Part shown: positions 11,226 through 19,645 of the stretch, in pieces | Layout of the letters: each line of letters starts with the position of its first letter | Position numbering within the stretch: position 1 is the stretch's first letter | From: Neocallimastix lanati (nom. inval.) | Taxonomy: Eukaryota > Neocallimastigomycota > Neocallimastigomycetes > Neocallimastigales > Neocallimastigaceae | Reading direction: 5' to 3' | DNA: 22,500 bases | Assembly (NCBI GenBank): GCA_016946835.1 | Contig: JACVTC010000113.1 | Coordinates: 555,001 to 577,500, forward strand | Notes under the pieces: model-generated | Database searches by the model: none | The model's input: only the letters and a program-made list of their open reading frames with translations | Told to the model about the DNA's origin: nothing | Translations under genes and position numbers: made by a program

Positions 11226-11795
11226 TAATAATATAATAATATAATAATATTAATAAAATATTATTATAAATATTATAAAATTTTATTAAATATTTTACAC
11301 ACTTATTTACTTATATAAATGTATTTATTACTCATATCATACAATTGATATATATAACCCTTTTTTTTCATATTTTATTTATATAATAAGATTTAAAAAA
11401 AATAAATAAATAAATAAATAAATAAAATAAATACATGAAATGAAATGAAAAAAAAAAAAAAAAAAAAAAGTATATTACAATAAGAAATCAAAGCACGAAT
11501 AAATAAATAATAATAAAAAAAAAAAAGAATATTTATAATATATTTAATAGATATATATATTTATATATATGTATAAAAAAATTATAATTATTATTATTAT
11601 GTTTTAATGTATATATAAAAATTTAATGATTTTTGGTCTGTTTTGTTATATCATTTAAAATTTTCTAAGAAAAAAGAGGCCTTGTTAAAATGAGGCCTTA
11701 TTAGTTGGGTTCTTCTATTTTATTTTTATTTAGGGTAGTACTTTTTTTTTTTTTTTTTTAGTTTTCATTTATTAAATTTATTTTTTTTACAATAG
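11226..11795. other. spacer with low-complexity DNA
   Basis: It contains AAT and TAAA microsatellites (for example 11400-11425), an A run ending about 11469, and AT runs. From about 11635 the composition becomes more mixed. GAGGCCTT occurs twice (11676-11683 and 11692-11699), and GAGGCC again at 11847. No intact gene is seen. Confidence 0.6.
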
Positions 11796-11885
11796 CAATG
11801 CCATAAAAAAAAGTGTAATAGGAGGGCTGAGAAATGTAGTTGTCTTGAGGCCTGTAATCACCACGTTATAGCTAACAAAAATTGA
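11796..11885 (+). pseudogene. Cys-rich coding relic or terminal exon, CXC-like
   Basis: After a T-rich tract ending ACAATAG (a good acceptor), 29 codons stay open to a TGA at 11883-11885. They carry the pattern C-x4-C-x6-C-x-C-x3-C-x-H-H with basic residues around the first half (HKKKCNRRAEKC). This spacing resembles the CXC-like basic cysteine tails on some transposon-derived proteins. No matching upstream exon is readable; a possible donor, GTAGTA, lies near 11735. It is probably a remnant of a decayed gene or transposon. Family membership is inference. Confidence 0.35.
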
Positions 11886-11997
11886 GTAAAAAAAGAAAAA
11901 AAAAAAAAAAAAAAATTAAATTAATGACTGTTCTTATTCTTATGGTCCGTTTTTTTTTTTTTTTTTTTAAAAATTAATTATCTTGATAAGGTTTTGA

Positions 11998-12165
11998 TGG
12001 AAGATTCTAGCTATAGTCAAGATACTAAAAAAATATAATAAAGGTTTTAAATTATCAGAGGAGAAAAAAAAAAGAAACCTTTTAAATTCTATTAGTAAAG
12101 AAGAATTAAAAATAAAAATAGAAGAACATTTTTTTAGTAAGAAAAAATATTATTTATCTATTTGA
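11998..12165 (+). pseudogene. coding-like relic of about 55 residues
   Basis: A frame opens after TGA (11995-11997) and closes at TGA 12163-12165. It reads with ordinary protein composition, for example LNSISKEELKIKIEEHFF, rather than the Ile/Tyr/Phe or Lys/Asn mix of translated spacer. A second frame just upstream (from about 11991) also looks protein-like and ends at 12036-12038, so a frameshifted gene remnant is possible. I do not recognise the family. Confidence 0.3.
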
Positions 12166-12242
12166 AGAGAACAATTTAACTAAATTTTGAATATATATTT
12201 ATGAAAACAACATATCCTTAATATTGGCCTTAAGAAAAGTAA

Positions 12243-12400
12243 ATTAAAATATAAAATATTAAATATAAAATATTAAATATAAAATATTAAATATAGAATA
12301 TTAAATATAAAATATTAAATATAGAATATTAAAATATAAAATATATAAAATATAAAATATAAAATATTAGAATATAAAACATAGAAATATTAAATATTAA
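12243..12400. repeat. 14-bp AT minisatellite
   Basis: The unit is AAATATAAAATATT with point variants (for example ATAGAATATT). It is a relative of the ATAAAAT heptamer satellite at 2271-3310. It lies just left of the LINE. Confidence 0.8.
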
Positions 12401-12451
12401 ATAAGAACTTATTATATTAATTATTAATTATTTAAATATATATATTATTTA

Positions 12452-12463
12452 TAATTAAATAAA
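12452..12463. repeat. candidate LINE target-site duplication, left copy
   Basis: TAATTAAATAAA here is identical to 17417-17428, directly after the element's A tail. The composition changes sharply at 12464, from pure A/T to mixed sequence. A 12-bp A/T match is weak alone, but it sits exactly at both expected borders. Confidence 0.6.
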
Positions 12464-13192
12464 CTCCAATGAAGTGGACTGTTTTTCCAGGTCCATGGAG
12501 GGTTGATGGAAAAGGAATAACCTATATCAGGTGTACTAATTACAGCTTTCTGTGATTCTGATGATAATCAATGGTTATCCTTTCTAAAGTGGCTTCTAGT
12601 ACGAAGAGAGAAATCTGGAATACTGGAAGACTGTAGAAAGTGAACTTGACGTTCTGTAATGTCTTAAACTGGATATGTAGTAACATTGGAGTTGTATAAT
12701 TAATAATATCATGTAGTTTCTACATATTATCATTGTAATGAATCTATTGTATTTTTTACTTTAGCATTATTTTGTATATGTTTTTTTCTATAGTATTATT
12801 TATACTCTCATGTAGCTATTGTAAAATGGAAATGTAGGAGATTGATTCACTCCAAAGCTTGTGTTTGAGACATTATTTAACGGATGGGAATCTTTTTAAA
12901 GTTTTTCACAACTATTATTTCATTAACATTTAAATTTTATATTATATATGATTATTTTACAGAAATTTTTACATAAAACAGGAATTTATAATTGAAAATC
13001 ATTAATTAAAAACTAGTCAACACAAAAAGAAAGAAAAACAAACAAGTTTTAGCAAACAATATACACGAAAGAGAAGACAACAGCAATAAATTTTTATTTT
13101 TTTTTTAATTTTTTAATTTTTTACTAATTTTATTTTTTTATTTTTATATTACACTTACCTTTTATTAATATAGATAAGTTTTTTATTTTATT
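12464..13192 (+). other. LINE 5' leader with a short ORF
   Basis: The leader is GC-richer than the host spacer in its first 400 bp and becomes A/T-rich near the ORF. A 28-codon ORF (12469-12555, MKWTVFPGPW at its start) opens five bases after the proposed element end. No separate ORF1 is present. An internal promoter is expected in such leaders but cannot be recognised by eye. Confidence 0.6.
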
Positions 13193-16100
13193 ATGTCAAC
13201 TATACGAAGAGGTCTGCGACTTTATGGTCCTGACCATGATAAATTTGTTTTAATTTTCATTCATGATCTTGAATCTTGGACTGAAAGTAGACTATGGGAA
13301 TTTTTAAGCAAAAAGATATCAAATTGTAATGAAGTTGTTCATGGAATCGTTAAAAAACACTATATTAATATGGAAAACTACTTCATCCTAAGAGTTAACT
13401 ATAATAATTGTACTGATTATTTGAAGGTTATTTATTTGATTACTAAGCACTTACCTGTTAAAAGAATAAAATGGAAGATTACTTCAAGGATACGCACATT
13501 TAGCAATGTTAATCATAATAGAACCAGGTATTATTCTGAACCCTCAATCCCCATCTCTGAAAGCCTCCTGTATGCTAACCCTTTCTCGAATACTAAATAT
13601 TTCAACCTCTGTATTAGCTGGAACATAAATGGTTGGAATTCTGAAAAACGTGACGGACTTACCAATTTTAATTCAATCTTTAATCCTATTTGTATTTGTC
13701 TTCAAGAAGTCGGTAATAGTTCATTCCTTAACTCCTTTTCTAACTCTTATCCATTCCTTAATCATTATAGAACAGTACTGAGACGTGCGGACAAAAAAAT
13801 CCCTGGTATGAGGGGCCTTTATATAGGTGTGCACTCCTCCTGCCAATTCACTAATGATGATTTTGAATATAGATATATACTCTCAGTAAATATATTCTCT
13901 TTTTGGGGTGTCAGATGTTCTTTAGGGAACATTTACATCCCTAGCAAAAAACACAAAGACTCTAGAGAAAAAGCGGAAACTGATTTTGCTAATTGGCTCA
14001 AGAACCATCAGAATAACCCTTCGGCTATTGTTGGTGATTTCAACATGACTAAGCAACAACTCAAAGATCTTATTCTTAGAATTTCCCCTCAATGGTTTGT
14101 TATGGATATGGTTGGTCATCAATTTACTTGGTCTAATGGTGGAAAGAATTCTTGTATTGATTTTATAGTAGTGAACGATAAATTAAGAAATTATCTGAAT
14201 ATTGCTTCTGTATGCTACTCTTTTAATGACATCTCTGACCATTTACCACTTATTCTTTCTTGTAAAAAAATATCTCCTGATGGTTTTGTTACTCCCCCTC
14301 GGGATAAACAAATTAAGTGGTCTAATCGAATTTGTAGGGATAAACGTGAAGCAATCTTCTCTCATAATAAATTCACATGTTTACTGGATGACTTTGAACA
14401 TAATGATAATCTAGACTCTAATACAATGGTTAAAAAACTTCTTGACACAGCAAATAAAATAGGCGATGACATTCAAGCAAGAGTTCCTACAAATTTACAG
14501 GGTTCAGCGTTCCATTGTCCTGCTTATATTAAGAAATTATCACATGAAAAACATTTATTTTATAAAAGGATTAAAAATTTTAAACTTAGTAATGATTTGT
14601 CAAATCTTCAAGAATTTTGTGATCTCTCAAAAGAATATAGAGTTCTTTCTGATTATATCATTAGTATTAAAAGAAATATTAGGAATATTAGATTTAAAAA
14701 TTTGATTCATTCCATCGGCGAATGTTTCTTAAAAAATGATGCCCAGCGTGGTTGGTCTGGACTTAAGAAAATTTCTAAACCTTCTTACTCTCCTTCCCAA
14801 TCACCTGTATACATTAAAGATAAAGAAGGTAATGTTCTAGTATCCCAAGAAGATCAACTCAATCGTTTTGCAGAACACTATGAAGAACTTGCTTCTGATA
14901 TAACTGGTCACAGTCTTAATGAAAATTATTGGAAAAGAATACTTAATAATTCTTCTACTCCTCAGGTATCATGGGATATTAATCAACCTATTTCCATGTC
15001 AGAAATTCATTCAACTGTTCTTTCAATGAAAAATAACAAAGCACCTGGTCCTGATGGTATACCAACAGAATTTTTTAAAGCATTTTTTAATTCTGAGAGT
15101 AGAAATTCTTCTCAGGATGACTCTAATCAAGAGGTTACTTATTCCGATTGTGCAAAGTGTCTGTTATTACTTTTTAATAAAATTTGGGATGGTGACTTTC
15201 CTAATGAATGGAACTCTGCTTCTATTGTTTCTATTCCTAAAAAAGGGGATCTTTCAGATTGTAATAATTATCGTGGTATTTCACTCATCAATGTAGGTTT
15301 AAAAATTCTATCAAAAATTGTCACTAAAAGAATATCGGACTATGCTTTTTCTAATGGAATAATTAGACCAGAACAGTTTGGTTTTAGAAATAAAGAAGAA
15401 TGTATTAGTTTATTTGTATCCATTCGTGAAATTTGTCAAAGAAGAAAATTTAAGGATAAATTTACCTTTCTTGCCTTTCTTGACCTTAAAAAAGCTTATG
15501 ATTCAGTTCCAATTTACAATATACTTACTAAACTAAATAATCTTGGTATTCGTGGTAAATGCCTTCAATTCATTACTAATCTATACCTTACCTCGAAAGC
15601 TCGTGCAAACTTTAATGGTAAACTTTCAAAAGAATTTCCAATACACCGTGGTGTTCGCCAAGGGTGTCCTCTCTCTCCTATTTTATTCAATATATTTATC
15701 AATGATATTTTTGATAAATGTAAAAGTTATGGTGTGATTACTGAAAAGAAAAAGTGTTGTGGTGGATTATTTGCTGATGATATTGTATTATTAGCTCCTA
15801 CAAAATCTTCACTTAAAAACCTTTTGAATATTGCTCATGATTGGGGTATTAAAAATGAAATGACCTTTGGAATCAATAAATGCGCTACACTAGTTGTTAA
15901 ACCAAAGAATTTTATACCTTCAAGACATTATGAAAATCCTACATTTAGACTTGGTATGAACTATATACCAAGCACTAATCAATATACATATCTTGGTATA
16001 CCTTTTAATGAATCGTTGGATTTAAAACCTATTATTGCTAAGATGAATAGTAAAATTAATTATACAGTTAACTCTTTCTTTAGTTTTTTAACCAATAGGA

Positions 16101-17278
16101 ATGTTCCTTTCTACTTTAAAACTCGTATACTAGTTTCTTTTGTCCTTAGTTCAGTTCTTTATTATGCTCCCTTACTTGGTTCAAATAAAAAGAATACTGA
16201 AAAAGCTCAAACTGCTTTTAATCGAGGTTTGTATTGGAGTTTCGGGTTTAAAAATAAAACCTCCAATACTTCAATTTACAATATGTCTAAGGAACTTTCT
16301 ATACCTCCTATAGCTAGTTTTTGTGCTAAGGCGATGATTCGATGCTTTAAAAAGTGGAAAGATTCTTCTTGTATTATTTCTCATTTAGTCAAAAATATAC
16401 CTACACTTTCTCACTATTCTTGGACGAAAAAAGCACGGAGTTTAGCAGTACACAAGCACAATAATAAACTTCCTGGAGAAATAAGGAAGTTTTACTGGGA
16501 AAATATTCATTATTCAAGCACTCCTGCGATCAGATCTACTAAATACAAGAAATTTAAATTTGGTTTTAAAAAATTTATTCAACGTCTATCACTTAAATAT
16601 TCACAATTTTCTCTTGGATTTTTTTGGATTGGACGAATTAAATGTGGATTCAAATTTGATGTAAAAACGTATGTTAAAAGTAATCTAGTATCAGAAAATT
16701 GCCCAACATACTGCCCTTGTTGTGGTGAGAGTAACAGCTTACCTAGTTTTACACACTGGATACTTTTATGTCCTAAATTTGAAGAATTTAGGCAACATTT
16801 CATTCCCTTTGTTGATGAAATTTTTATTAATTTTTCTCTTATTGTTCATGAGAAATCATTGAACATTCCTGATGATAAAGAGGAAGATTTTGATGATAAT
16901 ATCAATTTTTACGTGCTGTGTCTCCTTCTTGGCGGAAATGCAGTATTTGAAATCTTAAAGATCGGCTCGGGGGAAAGAAGGCGATATATTAATAATATTT
17001 TTCAATCACCTTCGAACGAGTCTTCTTTCCCGATTTCATATTTTGTGGGGCTTGCGGAATTCCTTACTAACGTTATGCCTATTGTGATTGGTGATTTTTA
17101 CACCATGATCGATTTGTATAGTGTTAGACCTACCGTTGTCAAGAGCGTCGACGTCGTAACGATAAGGCAAAGAAGAAATTCTGATACAGATTCGAATGAT
17201 AATTTTCATCCACATGGAGTTATCTTCGATGAATGGGAAGAGTTAGAGGCCTTTTCGTCCTCGAATCTCATAACGTAG
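13193..17278 (+). CDS. LINE polyprotein: RRM-like domain, AP endonuclease, reverse transcriptase, zinc knuckle
   Basis: The single ORF encodes 1361 residues and is intact. Residues about 15-95 follow a beta-alpha-beta-beta-alpha-beta pattern (FVLIFIHDL ... YFILRVNY ... VKRIKWKI), suggesting an RRM/ferredoxin-like RNA-binding domain; this is a fold guess. The AP endonuclease (about 138-355) has WNING (143-147), LQE (Glu172), NIYIPS, GDFN (281-284), FTWSN and SDH (348-350), so its catalytic set is complete. The reverse transcriptase (about 590-900) has APGPDG (617-622), YRGISL, the metal-binding Asp764 in FLDLKKAYDS, RQGCPLSP and FADD (860-863). A CCHC-type finger follows with C-P-C-C at 1174-1177, His1188 and Cys1193 (THWILLCP). 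No RNase H domain is evident in the last 170 residues, which end acidic. It would act on its own RNA and on chromosomal target DNA. The base composition is less AT-rich than the RhoGAP gene. The clade is not assigned. Confidence 0.96.
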   Translation: MSTIRRGLRLYGPDHDKFVLIFIHDLESWTESRLWEFLSKKISNCNEVVHGIVKKHYINMENYFILRVNYNNCTDYLKVIYLITKHLPVKRIKWKITSRIRTFSNVNHNRTRYYSEPSIPISESLLYANPFSNTKYFNLCISWNINGWNSEKRDGLTNFNSIFNPICICLQEVGNSSFLNSFSNSYPFLNHYRTVLRRADKKIPGMRGLYIGVHSSCQFTNDDFEYRYILSVNIFSFWGVRCSLGNIYIPSKKHKDSREKAETDFANWLKNHQNNPSAIVGDFNMTKQQLKDLILRISPQWFVMDMVGHQFTWSNGGKNSCIDFIVVNDKLRNYLNIASVCYSFNDISDHLPLILSCKKISPDGFVTPPRDKQIKWSNRICRDKREAIFSHNKFTCLLDDFEHNDNLDSNTMVKKLLDTANKIGDDIQARVPTNLQGSAFHCPAYIKKLSHEKHLFYKRIKNFKLSNDLSNLQEFCDLSKEYRVLSDYIISIKRNIRNIRFKNLIHSIGECFLKNDAQRGWSGLKKISKPSYSPSQSPVYIKDKEGNVLVSQEDQLNRFAEHYEELASDITGHSLNENYWKRILNNSSTPQVSWDINQPISMSEIHSTVLSMKNNKAPGPDGIPTEFFKAFFNSESRNSSQDDSNQEVTYSDCAKCLLLLFNKIWDGDFPNEWNSASIVSIPKKGDLSDCNNYRGISLINVGLKILSKIVTKRISDYAFSNGIIRPEQFGFRNKEECISLFVSIREICQRRKFKDKFTFLAFLDLKKAYDSVPIYNILTKLNNLGIRGKCLQFITNLYLTSKARANFNGKLSKEFPIHRGVRQGCPLSPILFNIFINDIFDKCKSYGVITEKKKCCGGLFADDIVLLAPTKSSLKNLLNIAHDWGIKNEMTFGINKCATLVVKPKNFIPSRHYENPTFRLGMNYIPSTNQYTYLGIPFNESLDLKPIIAKMNSKINYTVNSFFSFLTNRNVPFYFKTRILVSFVLSSVLYYAPLLGSNKKNTEKAQTAFNRGLYWSFGFKNKTSNTSIYNMSKELSIPPIASFCAKAMIRCFKKWKDSSCIISHLVKNIPTLSHYSWTKKARSLAVHKHNNKLPGEIRKFYWENIHYSSTPAIRSTKYKKFKFGFKKFIQRLSLKYSQFSLGFFWIGRIKCGFKFDVKTYVKSNLVSENCPTYCPCCGESNSLPSFTHWILLCPKFEEFRQHFIPFVDEIFINFSLIVHEKSLNIPDDKEEDFDDNINFYVLCLLLGGNAVFEILKIGSGERRRYINNIFQSPSNESSFPISYFVGLAEFLTNVMPIVIGDFYTMIDLYSVRPTVVKSVDVVTIRQRRNSDTDSNDNFHPHGVIFDEWEELEAFSSSNLIT

Positions 17279-17308
17279 TTTTTTAATATTAATATAAAAA
17301 AAAAAAAT

Positions 17309-17354
17309 TTCATGTATTTAAACTTCATGTATTTTTTAAAAAAAAAAAAAAAAA
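17309..17354 (+). repeat. LINE 3' UTR direct repeat and internal A run
   Basis: TTCATGTATTT occurs at 17309-17319 and again from 17324, followed by an A run at 17338-17354. The true tail lies 30 nt further on. In some LINEs the 3' UTR carries the recognition site for the reverse transcriptase; a role here is conjecture. Confidence 0.6.
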
Positions 17355-17362
17355 TATTATTA

Positions 17363-17368
17363 AATAAA
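17363..17368 (+). terminator. LINE polyadenylation signal
   Basis: AATAAA lies 15 nt before the 33-nt A tail that ends the element, the standard spacing. Confidence 0.8.
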
Positions 17369-17380
17369 GTTTATTCCTAG

Positions 17381-17416
<36 letters not shown>

Positions 17417-17418
<2 letters not shown>

Positions 17419-17428
17419 ATTAAATAAA
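17417..17428. repeat. candidate LINE target-site duplication, right copy
   Basis: TAATTAAATAAA follows the A tail directly and matches 12452-12463. The host copy continues as TAATATTTTAAC, which differs from the sequence inside the element's left border. Confidence 0.6.
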
Positions 17429-17552
17429 TAATATTTTAACTATTGAAATGTAAATAACTGAAGTTGAGATTTCAATTCAGTTTTAATTTCAACAAACATA
17501 ACCCTTTAAACAATATAAAAAATAAAGTTATAAAAATGAACACAACACAAGG

Positions 17553-17593
<41 letters not shown>

Positions 17594-18227
17594 CCTGTAT
17601 AAATAGTATAATAATTTTTATTTATATTTTTCCTTTCTTTTTGTTTTTTTCCTTTCTTTTTGTTTTTTCTTTTCTTTTTCTTTGGTTATTTTTAATACAA
17701 CAAAAACAAATTTTAACGTGTTTCTTTTTTATATAAAAAATTTAAATAATTTTTCTATTTTTTTTTTTAATTATTTATATATAAACAATTTTTTTATTGT
17801 ATTTTATTTTTTTATTTTTCTTTCTAAATATCTAATAAATAAAAAAAAAACATTTTTATATTTTAATATTTTAATAATTTATATATTTTATATTTTATAT
17901 TTTATATTTTTATATTTTAATATTTTATATTTTAATATTTTATATATTATATTTTATATTTTATATTTTATATTTATTTTATTTATATGAAATAATTTTG
18001 TATAAAATTATAATTCAAAATTCATTTTTCCTTTTTTAAATTTTTTTTTAATATTTGTGGAATTATAATTTTTTATATTTATTTTATTGTTATAATTAAA
18101 ATTATTGTAGTTAACTTTATTCTTATTCTTTTTATTATTATTATTAATGAATTGAAAAATAATAATAATAATAATAAAAAAATAACAAAAAAACAATGTT
18201 ATTGATAAAGAATAGTATTAAAATTTT
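17429..18227. other. AT-rich spacer right of the LINE
   Basis: It holds a 34-nt T run (17560-17593), pyrimidine-rich CTTTTT repeats to about 17690, and a heptamer patch of TTTTATA units at about 17871-17975. The patch is the complement of the left satellite's ATAAAAT. Phe-rich frames here are translations of T tracts, not genes. Confidence 0.7.
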
Positions 18228-18373
18228 ATAATAAATAATTGAATAATTGAATAATAAATAATAAAAGGAATTAAACGAGTATTTATTAATAAATAAATAA
18301 ATAATAAATAATTGAATAATTGAATAATAAAAAGAATTAAAAAAGAGTATTTATTAATAAATAATAAGTATAA
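18228..18373. repeat. 73-bp tandem duplication
   Basis: Units at 18228-18300 and 18301-18373 share ATAATAAATAATTGAATAAT, an AATTAAA segment and GAGTATTTATTAATAAATAA. They differ by small changes and short indels. Confidence 0.8.
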
Positions 18374-18448
18374 ATAATAGATGTTATAATATTTTTAAAA
18401 GTAATCCTAGTTTTAAAAATAACAAAAATTATGAATTTATTCATTGAC

Positions 18449-18559
18449 CTAAAAATAATTAATAAATAAATAGTTTTGTATGCCTTTCCAATATTTAAAT
18501 GCTGATTCCATAGCTATGAAGTCAATTGATTGAGTTTTTTTTAAGTACTTCTGTAAGAA
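18449..18559 (-). pseudogene. minus-strand coding-like relic
   Basis: A 37-codon open stretch reads on the minus strand with protein-like composition (FLQKYLKKTQSIDFIAMES, then AFKYWKGIQNY) and ends at TAG. The surrounding 18476-18660 is visibly richer in G and C than its flanks. The family is not recognised. It may be a fragment of a decayed transposon or gene. Confidence 0.3.
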
Positions 18560-18659
18560 TTATTTCTATCTTGAAAAGTTAAGCATCATTTAAGTTTCTT
18601 CCAAAATGAACATTTTCTAATTTGATTCTAAAAACAAATTTTCAAATGTTCTTAATTTT

Positions 18660-19026
18660 TTTTTTTATTTTTTATTTTTTTATTTTTTTCCTTATTTAAA
18701 AAAAAAAAAAGAATATTCTTTCATTTGATTAAATAAAATTTTAAAAAATAGATGAAGTACGTATTAACTTACCTATGAAATATAGATCATAATATATTAA
18801 TAATATATTAGTCATATATATTCATATAAATTAATTATATAAATTATTATATTTTAATCTTTTATTTTATTTTTATTTTAACCTAAATTTAATTTTTTTT
18901 TTTATGATAAAAATTGAAATAAAACATATAAAAAAAGTTTTATTATTTATATTATGATTAGATAGTACAAAATAATTGAATTAATTAATTTACATGGAAT
19001 AATTATAATTAATTAAATATTGAAAA

Positions 19027-19121
<95 letters not shown>

Positions 19122-19645
19122 ACAAATAAATAAACAAACAAACAAATAAATAAATAAATAAATAAATAAATAAATATTAATTAGTATTTATTATTAAATA
19201 AAGTTTGTATATTTAATAATCATAATAATTTTTTTTTTATTTTTTTTTTATTTATATATAAAAGTGTTAATTATTAATTATTAATTATTAATTTAATTAT
19301 TGATTATTAATTATTGATTAATCTTTTTTTTTTTTTTTTTTTTTTTTGTTAAGTAGAAAAGTGAGTTATTGAATATAAAAGGAAAAAAAATTCTTTCTTT
19401 TTTTTTTTTGTTTATTATTTATTTAATAAAAAATAATCATTTAAAATTACGATAAAATAAAAAATATAGATGTTTAATTATAAATAAAACTTTTAATTTT
19501 ATTAAATAGAAATTAAAAGTTTATAAAAATAAAAAAAAAAAAAAAAAAAAGAATAATTATATAATATATTATTATTTTGTCTATATATTTACATTTTTTC
19601 TTTTTATTGTATAAATAAATAAATTTAATATTAAGAAAATCAAAA
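18660..19645. other. spacer and probable promoter region of the GH31 gene
   Basis: It is A/T-rich with T runs (for example 19324-19347) and TTAATTA repeats near 19270-19320, followed by purine-rich sequence. The last 100 bp before the start codon contain TATAAATAAATAAA near 19610. No TATA box can be singled out in this composition. Confidence 0.5.
19024..19175. repeat. TAAA tetranucleotide microsatellite, about 150 bp
   Basis: About 37 units of TAAA, with CAAA variants near 19122-19145 showing where point changes have entered. Confidence 0.95.

Larger units (their letters stand above)
12464..17416 (+). mobile_element. complete non-LTR retrotransposon (LINE), about 4.95 kb
   Basis: The element consists of a 0.73 kb leader, one long ORF (13193-17278) with an AP-type endonuclease and a reverse transcriptase, a short 3' UTR with AATAAA at 17363-17368, and a 33-nt A tail (17384-17416). 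The 12-bp duplications at 12452-12463 and 17417-17428 would be the target-site copies. Elements of this kind transpose by nicking DNA with the endonuclease and reverse transcribing their RNA at the nick. The uninterrupted ORF and intact tail suggest a recent, possibly still active insertion. The right border is certain; the left border rests on the duplication and the composition change. Confidence 0.85.

Noticed and set aside
13922-15737. Several short ORFs inside the LINE ORF
   Set aside because: They are shadows of the 1361-codon ORF in other frames, with no domain sequence of their own.
17464-17990. Two Phe-rich plus-strand ORFs right of the LINE
   Set aside because: They translate T runs and TTTTATA repeats.
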